This document shows positions 46,431 to 55,100 of a DNA stretch of 64,000 nucleotides, piece by piece (positions within the stretch are counted from its first letter, which is position 1; every line of letters begins with the position of its first letter). The notes below the pieces were generated by a model. That model saw only the letters and a program-made list of their open reading frames with translations, ran no database searches and had not been told where the DNA came from. This DNA is from Chengkuizengella sediminis (lineage in GTDB: Bacteria > Bacillota > Bacilli > Paenibacillales > KCTC-33759), in NCBI RefSeq assembly GCF_010078385.1, contig NZ_SIJC01000001.1:372001-436000 (forward strand), in the 5' to 3' direction. A program made the translations under genes and the position numbers.

Positions 46431-46922
46431 TCAAGGGAACGTGTTGTAGGAATCATAACTATTGTGACGCTTCCATCCAAATCTCTCTTTTGAATCTCTT
46501 TGATCCGCTTTCACTTGTTTAATAGATCGTTTATTCGCTTCACACCAAAACGTAAATTCACGAAGTTCTTCAACCATCAAATCGTTTTGTACTGCGATAT
46601 AAAAAATAAGTTCATTCCAACGTTCTTCGTCGATCTTGTCACGATTTTCTTCGAACCATACAAACGGATTTTTATGACGTTTACAACTATTCAAAGAAGC
46701 GTTAAGCGGATAAACATTTCTAATCGTCAAACCGCCATGTCCCCACGAAACAGGAATAAAATGATCGACCGTAAAGTTTTTCGAATCTGTCAACGCACAA
46801 TGTCCGCAAAAGCGTTCTACTATAGAAACCCATATTTGACCGTTAAATTCACGAGGTAATAATTTTCTAATAATTTCACCCCTATATAAAGAAAGAACGC
46901 CTTCCCGAAAGAAAAACGTCAT
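46431..46922 (-). CDS. HNH endonuclease-like protein, phage type
   Basis: A 163-residue (or slightly shorter) protein with one HNH domain: FCGHCALTDS, VDHFIPVSWGHGG with the catalytic Asp-His, NVYPLNASLNSCKRHKNP with Asn and His of the third motif. The first CxxC half and only one further Cys suggest an incomplete zinc site. The ATG at 46922 has a weak ribosome site; an internal start near RGEIIRKLLPREF, after AGGGGTG, is possible. HNH proteins of this shape are common stand-alone (free-standing homing) nucleases in Bacillus phages. Base use is unlike the host's. Confidence 0.82.
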   Translation of the reverse strand: MTFFFREGVLSLYRGEIIRKLLPREFNGQIWVSIVERFCGHCALTDSKNFTVDHFIPVSWGHGGLTIRNVYPLNASLNSCKRHKNPFVWFEENRDKIDEERWNELIFYIAVQNDLMVEELREFTFWCEANKRSIKQVKADQRDSKERFGWKRHNSYDSYNTFP

Positions 46923-47007
46923 TACGCTTCTATCATTTTATTTGACGACTTATATGCCACCCTACGTTTTAGTGTTGAAAAGTTATTTTGATTTGTGACA
47001 TGCGTTA

Positions 47008-47031
47008 TAAAAAAAGACGCCCGAAAGCGTA
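47008..47031 (-). terminator. Orphan terminator-like hairpin
   Basis: ACGC/GCGT stem with TTTCGG loop, followed by seven T on the minus strand, but no minus-strand gene remains upstream. It may mark the edge of the imported block. The rest of 46923-47086 shows nothing recognisable. Confidence 0.5.
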
Positions 47032-47086
47032 TATTATTTCTCTCCTGCCTGTTTCGAAAATAATAATTTGTATTAGAAGTTACCTA

Positions 47087-47120
47087 TGACAATGACACTT
47101 GCGGAATTTTTATAGCACAG
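47087..47120 (+). promoter_or_regulatory. Promoter-like element shared with the paralog at 58592
   Basis: Starts TGACA, has TGCGGA in the middle and TTTTTATA near the end; aligns without gaps over 34 bases with 58474-58507. It lies about 66-99 bases before the start of the cysteine-rich gene. Confidence 0.6.
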
Positions 47121-47185
47121 TACACACGTCCAATCATCTTAGTACCAACTTGAATACACTATTAAAAACTAAAGGACGTGTTTCT

Positions 47186-47719
47186 ATGGGCGTATTTGAT
47201 AAATCCGTATGTGACTGCTGCGTCTGTCCGATGCAGTGTGTATTAGAACAGTTGACAGGTGTTGATGTAGCGATTGATACACCTATTAGTAGGGATTTTA
47301 CTATTATTACAAGTGTTGAAAATTTTATTGTGTCAACATCTGATGCAGGAGATATTCCAATATGTCAAATTACTCATGTGGATATTTTGGACCCTACAAA
47401 TACAATTATTACTAACGTATTATCAGCTTTAAAACCTATAAAAAACAGTAAAGGGAAATGTGCTTGTTGTGAAGACCCTATGACAAATTTGCTTAGATTT
47501 GAAATTGGAAGCTTATTCGCAATTGAATTCATTGGTGGTATATTTGGAACCGAAATCCTAGGTGTAGGGGAAGGGATTGTCGTAGGACCCTGTTCAGGTG
47601 GTGGTAGTTTAGACATTTATTCCACATGTTCAATAACAAGGGTTATTCCAATAAATCAACAACAATTTAATGATCTGTCGAGAGCTTCTAGAAGAACCAC
47701 TTCCCCACCAACTACCTAA
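47186..47719 (+). CDS. Cysteine-rich protein, paralog 1
   Basis: Unknown function, 177 residues, paralogous to 58592-59065. The N-terminus MGVFDKSVCDCCVCPMQC has Cys 9, 11, 12, 14 and 18. A second cluster CACCEDPMTN lies at about 93-102, with single Cys in ICQIT and STCSIT. Between them are beta-strand-rich, hydrophobic segments; there is no signal peptide. The C-terminal tail (RASRRTTSPPTT) is basic and disordered and absent in the paralog. Such Cys patterns suit disulfide-linked spore coat or exosporium proteins, or metal binding; both are inference. ATG follows AAGGA. Confidence 0.7.
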   Translation: MGVFDKSVCDCCVCPMQCVLEQLTGVDVAIDTPISRDFTIITSVENFIVSTSDAGDIPICQITHVDILDPTNTIITNVLSALKPIKNSKGKCACCEDPMTNLLRFEIGSLFAIEFIGGIFGTEILGVGEGIVVGPCSGGGSLDIYSTCSITRVIPINQQQFNDLSRASRRTTSPPTT

Positions 47720-47764
47720 GAGCCAGTGGAACACAATAAACTAAGCTTCATCTGGTATAAATTC

Positions 47765-47793
47765 TTTACAATTAAATCCAAATGGCATACACT
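47765..47793 (+). promoter_or_regulatory. Promoter of the ABC-TetR operon
   Basis: TTTACA and TACACT with a 17-base spacer; the palindromic operator follows at the expected transcription start. Confidence 0.55.
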
Positions 47794-47798
47794 TTAAA

Positions 47799-47812
47799 TG
47801 AGTGATTACTCA
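47799..47812. promoter_or_regulatory. Probable TetR operator
   Basis: TGAGTGATTACTCA: perfect five-base arms TGAGT/ACTCA around GATT, just after the -10 element. Palindromes of this form are typical TetR-family sites; the TetR gene is third in the operon. Confidence 0.65.
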
Positions 47813-47844
47813 CTTTTTTTGAGAATTCAAGGAGGGATGATGAA

Positions 47845-48570
47845 ATGACTAAATCTTGTATTCGAGTAGAACAGCTCACGAAAAAATTTAACAAAAAAAC
47901 AATACTTAATGAAATATCTCTAGATATACCATGCGCTAAAATCACAGGCTTGTTAGGCCCATCAGGTGCAGGAAAAACAACTCTAATCAAACAAATTGCA
48001 GGTATGGATACACCTGACCAAGGACATATTTATGTTTTATCCAAAAAAATGCCTTCAATAGATATGATCAATCGTATCGGTTATATGGCACAATCCGATG
48101 CTTTATACAACGAATTATCTGCCTATGATAATTTGGATTTCTTCGCACAACTGTATGGTTTAAAAGGAAAAGCTAAAAAACAAAGAATCCATGAAGTCAT
48201 GGAGTTGGTGGACTTAACTGCTGATTTAAGAAAAAAAGTTAGTAAATATTCTGGGGGCATGAAACGTCGTTTATCCTTAGCCATAGCTTTAGTACATCAA
48301 CCAGAGATTTTATTACTCGATGAACCAACTGTCGGGATCGATCCTGTGCTTCGACAATCCATATGGTCAGAATTAGACATATTAAGTGAGCAAGGTACAA
48401 CCATTATCGTAACGACCCATGTTATGGATGAAGCTGAAAAGTGTCATCAACTAGCTATGCTCCGCAATGGAGAAATGATCGCTTTTGACACACCAAAAAA
48501 GTTAGTAGAAGATACAGAAACAAAAAGTATTGAAGAAGCCTTTCTTTATTATGGGGGTGTAAAAGCATGA
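47845..48570 (+). CDS. ABC transporter ATP-binding protein
   Basis: A 241-residue exporter ATPase: Walker A GPSGAGKTT, signature YSGGMKRRLS, Walker B ILLLDEPTVGID and switch THVMDEAEK. It overlaps the permease gene by four bases and is encoded with a TetR regulator, a layout typical of drug or toxic-compound efflux in Bacilli. AAGGAGGG precedes the ATG. The ATPase is more like the DrrA/YbhF type than an importer. Confidence 0.92.
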   Translation: MTKSCIRVEQLTKKFNKKTILNEISLDIPCAKITGLLGPSGAGKTTLIKQIAGMDTPDQGHIYVLSKKMPSIDMINRIGYMAQSDALYNELSAYDNLDFFAQLYGLKGKAKKQRIHEVMELVDLTADLRKKVSKYSGGMKRRLSLAIALVHQPEILLLDEPTVGIDPVLRQSIWSELDILSEQGTTIIVTTHVMDEAEKCHQLAMLRNGEMIAFDTPKKLVEDTETKSIEEAFLYYGGVKA

Positions 48571-49592
48571 GGATTCGAGCACTTGTCTTACGCATAATAA
48601 AACAATTTATGAATGATAGAAGAACACTTGCTATGATTTTAGTAGCACCTATGTTTATATTATGGTTGATGTCACAAGTTTTCCATAGTGATCAATATGA
48701 ACCTACCATCGCTCTAGTAGATATCCCAGAACAAGTATCCACCCTTTTAAAGGAGGAAAAATTACAGTTATTATACTATACTTCATCAGAAGCTGAATTG
48801 CTCTTATCTGAAGGTGAAATAGATGCCATATTAACTTGGACATCCATAGGGCCTGAAATCATATTAGAAGGTAGTGATCCTTCTGCCAACAAATCTGTGT
48901 TAATTATGGTTCAAAATATTGCCAACGAGCTCTCCCCAACATCAAACTCATTACAAGCTTCTATCACTTACTTGCACGGCTCTGAAGACATGACTTCATT
49001 TGATTCTTTTGGTCCGGTACTGATTGGAGTTTTTGCATTTTTCTTCGTATTTCTTACATCGGGCATTTCATTTTTAAGGGAACGAACAACAGGCACATTA
49101 GAACGTTTATTGGCAACACCTGTGAAACGATGGGAGCTTGTCATAGGATATGTGATTGGATTTGGGATTTTTTCTGTTATTCAGGCCGCTCTCATTGCCT
49201 GGTTTTCGATTCAAGTGCTTGATATGTTAATGATGGGATCCATTTGGTTTGTTTTATTAGTCACTTTGTTATTAGCCCTTACAGCACTCACATTAGGCAC
49301 TCTATTATCTGCATTTGCCAATAATGAGTTTCAAATGGTGCAATTTATTCCACTTGTGATCGTGCCACAAGTATTTTTGTCTGGACTTTTTAATTTGGAA
49401 AGCATGTCTGAATGGTTGCAGTGGTTAAGTGTATTGATGCCATTATCTTACGGTGCAGATGCTTTGAGGGAAGTTATGGTGCGTGGAAGTGGATGGAGTG
49501 AAATCGCAAGTGATGTATATGTACTCATAGGATTTTCTGTCACTATTATGATTGCCAACATTTTTGTACTGAAGAAATATAGAAAATTATGA
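48567..49592 (+). CDS. ABC-2 type efflux permease
   Basis: A 341-residue permease with an N-terminal helix (about 18-35), an extracytoplasmic domain to about 145, then five helices. FLTSGISFLRERTTGTLERL followed by TPVKRWELVIGYVIGFG is the ABC2_membrane signature. As a single permease gene it should form a homodimer with two ATPases. Substrate unknown; likely a lipophilic drug or a membrane compound. Confidence 0.9.
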   Translation: MRIRALVLRIIKQFMNDRRTLAMILVAPMFILWLMSQVFHSDQYEPTIALVDIPEQVSTLLKEEKLQLLYYTSSEAELLLSEGEIDAILTWTSIGPEIILEGSDPSANKSVLIMVQNIANELSPTSNSLQASITYLHGSEDMTSFDSFGPVLIGVFAFFFVFLTSGISFLRERTTGTLERLLATPVKRWELVIGYVIGFGIFSVIQAALIAWFSIQVLDMLMMGSIWFVLLVTLLLALTALTLGTLLSAFANNEFQMVQFIPLVIVPQVFLSGLFNLESMSEWLQWLSVLMPLSYGADALREVMVRGSGWSEIASDVYVLIGFSVTIMIANIFVLKKYRKL

Positions 49593-49614
49593 TGAATACA
49601 GGGGAGGAACCATC

Positions 49615-50295
49615 GTGTCAGAATCAATGGAACAATGGATCGAAGAACTACTTAAAATCAATGATGAGGATGAAAAAAAAACAGATAAACAAATGAATAT
49701 TATTACTGCAGCCATTGAAATTTTCGCTAAGAAGGGTTATTCTGCCTCCTCTACAAATGAAATAGCTAAAAAAGCAGGTGTAGCTGAAGGAACTATTTTT
49801 CGCCATTATAAAACGAAAAAAGAATTATTAATTTCAATTGTTGCACCAATGATGACGAAACTTGTTGCTCCATTCATATTAAGAGATGTTGAAAAACTCC
49901 TAGCTAGTTCACACCACTCATATGAGGATTTTTTAAGGGAATTGATGAGCAATCGAATTAAGTTTATTAAAAAAAATACTTCTGTATTAAAAATACTACT
50001 ACAAGAAATCCCCTTTCAACCTGATTTACAAGCTTTATTTGTAAAACATGTAGCTTCAAACGTTTATACGCGAATTTATAAAATCGTAGATCATTTTCAA
50101 AGTAAAGGAGAAATTATATCAGTCCCCCCTCCTTCCATCGTTCGATTTACAGTATCCACAATCATGGGGCATTTGTTAGTTAGATATTTTATCCTCCCTG
50201 ATTTAGTATGGGATGATGAAAAAGAAATAGATCATACGATACACTTTATTATGTATGGTATAAGTAATACTCCAAAAACAGAAGGAAACTTTTAA
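49615..50295 (+). CDS. TetR family regulator of the upstream ABC exporter
   Basis: A 226-residue repressor. The HTH reads IITAAIEIFAKKGYSASSTN then KKAGVAEGTIFRHYKTKKELL. The ligand-binding part is helical with no recognised family. The GTG start follows GGGGAGG. As the third gene of the operon it likely represses its own transcription through the palindrome at 47799, released when the exported compound binds. Confidence 0.93.
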   Translation: MSESMEQWIEELLKINDEDEKKTDKQMNIITAAIEIFAKKGYSASSTNEIAKKAGVAEGTIFRHYKTKKELLISIVAPMMTKLVAPFILRDVEKLLASSHHSYEDFLRELMSNRIKFIKKNTSVLKILLQEIPFQPDLQALFVKHVASNVYTRIYKIVDHFQSKGEIISVPPPSIVRFTVSTIMGHLLVRYFILPDLVWDDEKEIDHTIHFIMYGISNTPKTEGNF

Positions 50296-50314
50296 ATGTT
50301 TTTTTAAAAGGCTA

Positions 50315-50353
50315 ACAACAAAGAAGCTATCCAAGTAGATAACTTCTTTGTTG
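50315..50353. terminator. Bidirectional terminator between TetR and MFS genes
   Basis: ACAACAAAGAAG / CTTCTTTGTTGT with inner TATC/GATA pairing. Confidence 0.8.
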
Positions 50354-50371
50354 TTTAATCTTCACTTCAAT

Positions 50372-51520
50372 TTAAGCGGCTTCTATATTATTTTCTATTT
50401 TTTTATAAGATACAACAAGTTGAATAGCAGCAACACATATAACAGCCCCAATGATAAATGGTAAAGTTACGTTTATTGAGAAAAGGGCCGAAGCAAAAAG
50501 CGGTCCCGCTATTCTACCTAAACTATCCATTGAAGAGTTTAAACCTGTTGCAATCCCTTGACCTACTTTTGTTTTTTGTGTAATCAAGGAGATTACACAA
50601 GGTCTAATAAAAGCATTACCTGCAGCAAACACAGATAAATATAAAGAGGCTGTCCATAAATCTTTTGAAAATAATAATAATATAAATCCAAGTGCTGAGA
50701 GTAACAGTCCGAATTGTATAAATTTAGATTCTGAGCCTGGTTTTACATATCTGCGTATTACTCCACCTTGAATCAGAGCCCCAACAATTCCACTTATCAA
50801 AAACATAATTCCAATCTTTTCAGACGTTGCATCAAATCTAAGATCCACATAATAGATTAAAGTTCCCTCAAGTCCAGCTAAAGTAAACGTTACAAGAAAG
50901 GACATAATATATAAATATTTCATCGGACCTGTAAATGCTGACCAACGTGAAACCTTTTGCTTTTCTTTATTCATCCTTTGCTCTTTAGATAAGGATTCTG
51001 TCAGATAAAGCAACACAAAGATAAAAGTTATAAAAGCAAGACCGGAAGAAACAAAAAATGGCGTTTGTGTGCTAATTGTACTTAATAATCCCCCGATAGC
51101 AGGTCCAAATATAAAACCAAGACCAATGGACATCCCAACGAGTCCCATTGCTTTTGTCCGTTTTTCATTAGTTGTAATATCTGCTACATAAGCTACTGCA
51201 CAAGAAGTAACGGCGCCTGAAAAGAACCCACCTAATATTCTAGATATGTACATTAACCATAAACTCTCTATCGAAAGTGCGAAAATAAAAAAACTAATAC
51301 TAAACCCTAAAATACCAGTTAAAATAATCGGCCTACGTCCCCAGCGATCAGAGAGTTTCCCCCAGATTGGAGACATAATAAATGAAACCGCAGAATATAG
51401 AGCCAACATCATATTCATATGAAAAATAGTCACTATTTTTGGTAGTACAGGGATGATAATAGCAAAGCCAATAAAAGTCGTTATAAGTAAAACCATGATG
51501 ATACCAATCTTTTTTTGCAA
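50372..51520 (-). CDS. MFS drug efflux transporter (DHA1 type)
   Basis: A 382-residue major facilitator with 12 predicted helices. Motif A is GKLSDRWGRRPI; the drug:H+ antiporter motif C region reads GLGFIFGPAIGG. The link between helices 1 and 2 (VTIFHMNMMLALYSAV) is about five residues shorter than usual, possibly a small in-frame deletion. TTG 51520 is the probable start, seven bases from GGAGG. It is convergent with the TetR operon. Confidence 0.88.
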   Translation of the reverse strand: MQKKIGIIMVLLITTFIGFAIIIPVLPKIVTIFHMNMMLALYSAVSFIMSPIWGKLSDRWGRRPIILTGILGFSISFFIFALSIESLWLMYISRILGGFFSGAVTSCAVAYVADITTNEKRTKAMGLVGMSIGLGFIFGPAIGGLLSTISTQTPFFVSSGLAFITFIFVLLYLTESLSKEQRMNKEKQKVSRWSAFTGPMKYLYIMSFLVTFTLAGLEGTLIYYVDLRFDATSEKIGIMFLISGIVGALIQGGVIRRYVKPGSESKFIQFGLLLSALGFILLLFSKDLWTASLYLSVFAAGNAFIRPCVISLITQKTKVGQGIATGLNSSMDSLGRIAGPLFASALFSINVTLPFIIGAVICVAAIQLVVSYKKIENNIEAA

Positions 51521-51656
51521 CTTAACTCCTCCAAGTTCCAATCAACATATAAAAAACCTTATATTATCGTACCATAACTTTTAATTTTGTAAAAATGAAT
51601 ATGTGATAATATTTCGAAATAAAACAAATAGAATGTTAAACTATTCACCATAAAGA

Positions 51657-51678
51657 AAACTCGCCGATTGGCGAGTTT
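51657..51678 (-). terminator. Terminator of the Ohr gene
   Basis: Perfect AAACTCGCC / GGCGAGTTT stem with a four-base loop; T-rich on the minus strand. Confidence 0.8.
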
Positions 51679-51712
51679 AAAACTTTTATTGAATGAACAA
51701 TAAATATCTATT

Positions 51713-51731
51713 AGAGGTTGTTCAAAAAACC
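51713..51731 (+). repeat. Solo end of the MITE-like element
   Basis: AGAGGTTGTTCAAAAAACC matches the left boundary sequence of the element at 52279 except near its 3' end; no matching right arm is found before the Ohr gene. Confidence 0.6.
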
Positions 51732-51754
51732 ATGAGCTTTTTGAAAAAGCATCA

Positions 51755-52174
51755 TTATTGTGCTAACAATAGTTTTACTTCTATATTACCGCGTGTTGCT
51801 TTCGAATAAGGACAAACTTGATGAGCCGCTTTAACTAACTCCAACGCCTGTGCTTGCTCTATACCTTCAATTTTCACTAATAATTCAGCTCCTATTTTAA
51901 AACCTCCATCTGGATCCTTACCAATCGAAACTTTTCCTGTAACAGCAGTAGATTTCACTTCAACTTTCTTATTTCGGAGTACTACTTTTAATGCACTATC
52001 AAAACAAGCCGAATAACCTGCAGCAAATAATTGTTCTGGATTCGTAGCATGGCCACCAGGTCCTCCAAGCTCTTTTGGTGTTTTTAAATCTAGATTAATC
52101 ACATGATCATCTGAAATCACTTTTCCATCTCTTCCCCCTGTTGCAGTAGCAGTCGCAGTGTACAATACTTCCAT
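51755..52174 (-). CDS. Organic hydroperoxide resistance protein (Ohr/OsmC family)
   Basis: A 139-residue thiol peroxidase that reduces organic hydroperoxides. The two catalytic Cys are in GYSACFDSAL and HQVCPYSKATRGN, and the N-terminal TATATATGGRDGKV is typical of Ohr rather than OsmC. I start at ATG 52174 after GGAGG; the longer frame begins within that site. No OhrR regulator gene is adjacent. It is flanked by MITE-like end sequences. Confidence 0.93.
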   Translation of the reverse strand: MEVLYTATATATGGRDGKVISDDHVINLDLKTPKELGGPGGHATNPEQLFAAGYSACFDSALKVVLRNKKVEVKSTAVTGKVSIGKDPDGGFKIGAELLVKIEGIEQAQALELVKAAHQVCPYSKATRGNIEVKLLLAQ

Positions 52175-52284
52175 GTTTGTTACCTCCACATTTTATTTAA
52201 AGTGTACAAATATCACCGTTTATTTTATGCAGTTTTCAAAGATCTAATCATATGGAAGAATAACCTATATTATCTGAAAGAGGT

Positions 52285-52455
52285 TGTTCAAAAAGTCCCC
52301 TTTTGATCACGAAGTATCTCGAGGAGGTTTACTCGACATCGAATCTGACATTCACCTTTGAAGTCCAGTGCTCATGTAGAAATACCCTACACTCCGCTCC
52401 AGCTTCTGCAGGTTCAAGCCACCTTCTCGGTGCTGAAAAATGGACTTTTTGAACA
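52285..52455. mobile_element. MITE-like element with 14-base inverted ends
   Basis: TGTTCAAAAAGTCC at the left and its exact complement at the right enclose about 143 bases that are GC-richer than the flanks and contain no plausible gene. The extended left end GAGGTTGTTCAAAAAGTCC recalls an interspersed repeat I associate with Paenibacillaceae genomes. It accounts for most of the 376-base gap between the Ohr gene and speA. No transposase is encoded, so it would be non-autonomous. Confidence 0.7.
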
Positions 52456-52550
52456 CACACTGAAAGTAAAAAAGGTGAAAATTCATTTTATTTTTGGTAT
52501 ACTCTAGCTTGTTTAATATTAATTTAATTTTGAAGGAATGAAGCAAGCTG

Positions 52551-54023
52551 ATGAATCAACAACATCGTACCCCTCTATTTACATCATTAATTGAACATGC
52601 ACAAAAAAAACCTTATCAATTTCATATTCCTGGTCATAAAGCAGGGGAAGGTATGGATGAACAATTTAAGGACTTTATTGGAAGCAACGCTCTCTCCATT
52701 GATTTAATTAATATTGCACCTTTGGATGATCTCCATCAACCTACTGGCATTATTCAGGAAGCACAGCAATTAGCAGCAGAAGCTTTTGGAGCAGATTATA
52801 CCTTTTTTTCAGTACAAGGTACTAGTGGAGCGATAATGACGATGATTATGTCCGTATGTGGACATGGTGATAAAATCATCGTTCCAAGAAATGTTCATAA
52901 ATCAATTATGTCTGCAATCATATTTGCAGGAGCAAAACCAGTTTTCATCTACCCTACTATGGACGAAAAATTAGGTATTGCACATGGGATTACAACTCAA
53001 TCGGTACAAAGAGCTTTAGAAATCCATCCAGATGCAAAAGCAGTACTTGTCATCAACCCGACCTACTTTGGAATTGCAGCAAACTTAAAGGAAATTGTTG
53101 ATATAGCACATTCTTATGCTATACCTGTGTTAGTAGATGAAGCTCATGGTGTGCATATTCATTTTCACGAAAAGCTACCTCTATCTGCGATGCAAGCTGG
53201 AGCAGATATGGCAGCAACTAGTGTTCATAAACTTGGAGGGTCTCTCACACAGAGCTCAGTTTTGAATGTGAAAGAAGGACTGGTTGATGCAAAAAGAGTT
53301 CAATCCATTATGAGTATGTTAACTACAACATCAACTTCATATATCTTATTGGCATCATTAGATACTGCCCGTAAAAACTTAGCTATTAATGGAGCTCAGA
53401 TGGCATCTTTAAGTTTATCTTTAGCTGATCATGCTAGGAAACAAATTAATGAAATTAAGGGGTTTTATTGTTTTGGCGAGGAGATACTTGGAAGTGAAGC
53501 AACTTATGATTATGATCCAACCAAATTAACGATTCACCTGCAAGGAATTCAACTTTCTGGATATGAAGTTGAAAATATATTAAGAGATGATTATAACATC
53601 GAAGTAGAATTAAGTGATATGTATAATATTCTTTGTATTATCACTCCAGGTGATACGATTGAAAAAATAGATGGATTGATACAATCTCTTCAACATCTCT
53701 CTGAAAAATACTACAACCAAAAAGAATTAAAGAATTTATTTGTAAAAACACCAGAAATCCCGCAGTTATCTCTCTCACCACGGGATGCCTTTTATGCAGA
53801 TACTGAAGTGATTGAGTTTCAGGAATCTGCAGGCAGAATTATTGCTGAATTTATTATGGTATATCCGCCTGGGATTCCAATATTATTACCAGGTGAAGTT
53901 GTGACACAAGAAAACATTAATTATATAAATGAACACTTAGAGGTAGGTTTACCGATTCAAGGACCTGAAGATAAAACAATTAAAAATGTGAAAGTTATCG
54001 TAGAAACATCAGCCATTCGTTAA
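52551..54023 (+). CDS. speA: Arginine decarboxylase-type Orn/Lys/Arg decarboxylase
   Basis: A 490-residue PLP enzyme of the Bacillus SpeA group, which makes agmatine from arginine for polyamine synthesis. Key features: FHIPGHKAGEGMD at the N-terminus, GTSGAIMTMIMS, DEAHGVHIHF, and TSVHKLGGSL with the PLP lysine at 227. Length equals Bacillus SpeA. Related YaaO-type lysine decarboxylases look similar, so arginine as substrate is likely but not proved. No speE/speB is adjacent. Confidence 0.85.
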   Translation: MNQQHRTPLFTSLIEHAQKKPYQFHIPGHKAGEGMDEQFKDFIGSNALSIDLINIAPLDDLHQPTGIIQEAQQLAAEAFGADYTFFSVQGTSGAIMTMIMSVCGHGDKIIVPRNVHKSIMSAIIFAGAKPVFIYPTMDEKLGIAHGITTQSVQRALEIHPDAKAVLVINPTYFGIAANLKEIVDIAHSYAIPVLVDEAHGVHIHFHEKLPLSAMQAGADMAATSVHKLGGSLTQSSVLNVKEGLVDAKRVQSIMSMLTTTSTSYILLASLDTARKNLAINGAQMASLSLSLADHARKQINEIKGFYCFGEEILGSEATYDYDPTKLTIHLQGIQLSGYEVENILRDDYNIEVELSDMYNILCIITPGDTIEKIDGLIQSLQHLSEKYYNQKELKNLFVKTPEIPQLSLSPRDAFYADTEVIEFQESAGRIIAEFIMVYPPGIPILLPGEVVTQENINYINEHLEVGLPIQGPEDKTIKNVKVIVETSAIR

Positions 54024-54072
54024 TTTTAAACCCTTAAAAGGTGAGGGGCTCTGAGGACATGAAAATAAAGGA

Positions 54073-54360
54073 TCAGTATTGAGCAATATTCGGTACAGAA
54101 GGTATTCTATGTTTTAAAAAATCTGAAAGTTCCTCAGCCTCCACCTCGTTGATGCTAAATATACGTTGTAAATAATCTAAGTTATCTAAATCATCAAAGC
54201 ATAATAGTGAAGATCTTCCTGTTTGCATACACACTACAAGTGGCTTACCAAAAAAATTATCTGTGTAAACAAAAGCAAAATCATAACGAAAATTTTCAGA
54301 AGTAAATCCAATAAAATTAACATGTGTATTCTCATTTACATCATATAATTTATCGAACAT
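54073..54360 (-). CDS. DUF3055 family protein
   Basis: A 95-residue acidic cytoplasmic protein. The conserved stretch RYDFAFVYTDNFFGKPLVV and QTGRSSLLCFDDLD marks DUF3055, found in Bacilli and of unknown function. The ATG follows GGAGGTG. Alone between convergent speA and a divergent DUF1885 gene. Confidence 0.78.
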   Translation of the reverse strand: MFDKLYDVNENTHVNFIGFTSENFRYDFAFVYTDNFFGKPLVVCMQTGRSSLLCFDDLDNLDYLQRIFSINEVEAEELSDFLKHRIPSVPNIAQY

Positions 54361-54559
54361 ACCTTACACCTCCTATTATTTTCTGAATATTGTTTACAAT
54401 TTATTATATCATAATTTTTGACTTTATTTATAATTATTAATAAATAGTAACACTTTATTCATATCTATAAGATATTCGTTGTAAAAGTTACCTTCTGATG
54501 TTATGATGTTTATGAAAAAAAGCTTGTTAGTTCGGTATTAAATAAGGCGGGTGTCTAAT

Positions 54560-54979
54560 TTGAGTCAAAGCGCATACATAAAATTCAAAGAGAAATCAAC
54601 GGTAACGTCTATAACTTTAGATGAAGTGAAAGCGCAACTATTAACTTATAAGGAACAAATGAATAATACGGGGCAACAATTGGGATGGGATTATGGTGAG
54701 GCTGCATTTCCCTATACAATGGAAGCAAAATCGGATTCAGAAGGAAAATGGTTTTATCTTAAAGGAATCAATCATCTATATAAGTATATTATCGTAGGGG
54801 TTGGCAATATGACTCAAGATGATGATGAACAGTCATACATTCAAGTTGTATTACCCGATGGTTGCACTCATGGAGATAAAGCAAAAGGAAATGAATTGTG
54901 TAAATATTTAGGAAAACAATTCAAAGCTGAACTTCAATTATTTAATGGACGTAAAATGTATTATAATCCTCGTAAGTAG
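54560..54979 (+). CDS. DUF1885 family protein
   Basis: A 139-residue cytoplasmic protein of the DUF1885 family, unknown function: SAYIKFKEKSTVTSITLDEV, GQQLGWDYGEAAFPYT, YIQVVLPDGCTHGDKAKGNE and a C-terminal FNGRKMYYNPRK. TTG 54560 is the probable start, nine bases from AAGGCGG; a GTG three codons earlier overlaps the site. Confidence 0.82.
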   Translation: MSQSAYIKFKEKSTVTSITLDEVKAQLLTYKEQMNNTGQQLGWDYGEAAFPYTMEAKSDSEGKWFYLKGINHLYKYIIVGVGNMTQDDDEQSYIQVVLPDGCTHGDKAKGNELCKYLGKQFKAELQLFNGRKMYYNPRK

Positions 54980-55052
54980 AGTTTTTATAAAGTTACAGTC
55001 AAACATAAACTCACTGTTTCTATCAAAATAAAAAATGTTCATTTGCATTCTT

Positions 55053-55100
55053 AAAAAACCGTTTAATGAATACAAAATCATTAAACGGTTTTTATTTTTT
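55053..55100. terminator. Bidirectional terminator between DUF1885 and DUF1292 genes
   Basis: AAAAACCGTTTAATGA and its complement form a 16-pair stem with an A/T tract on each side. Confidence 0.9.

Noticed and set aside
46234-47031. A prophage
   Set aside because: Only one HNH gene and one tiny gene are present; no integrase, repressor, terminase, capsid or attachment repeat was seen.
47799-47820. Terminator after the first cysteine-rich gene
   Set aside because: The stem is only five pairs, lies 80 bases after the stop and directly follows a promoter; an operator explains it better.
51713-52455. Composite transposon carrying the Ohr gene
   Set aside because: Only the element at 52285-52455 has both inverted ends. 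The left copy is a solo end without a partner, and no transposase is encoded.
52352-52546. A 64-residue frame across the MITE-like element on the minus strand
   Set aside because: No ribosome site, and it spans an inverted repeat end.
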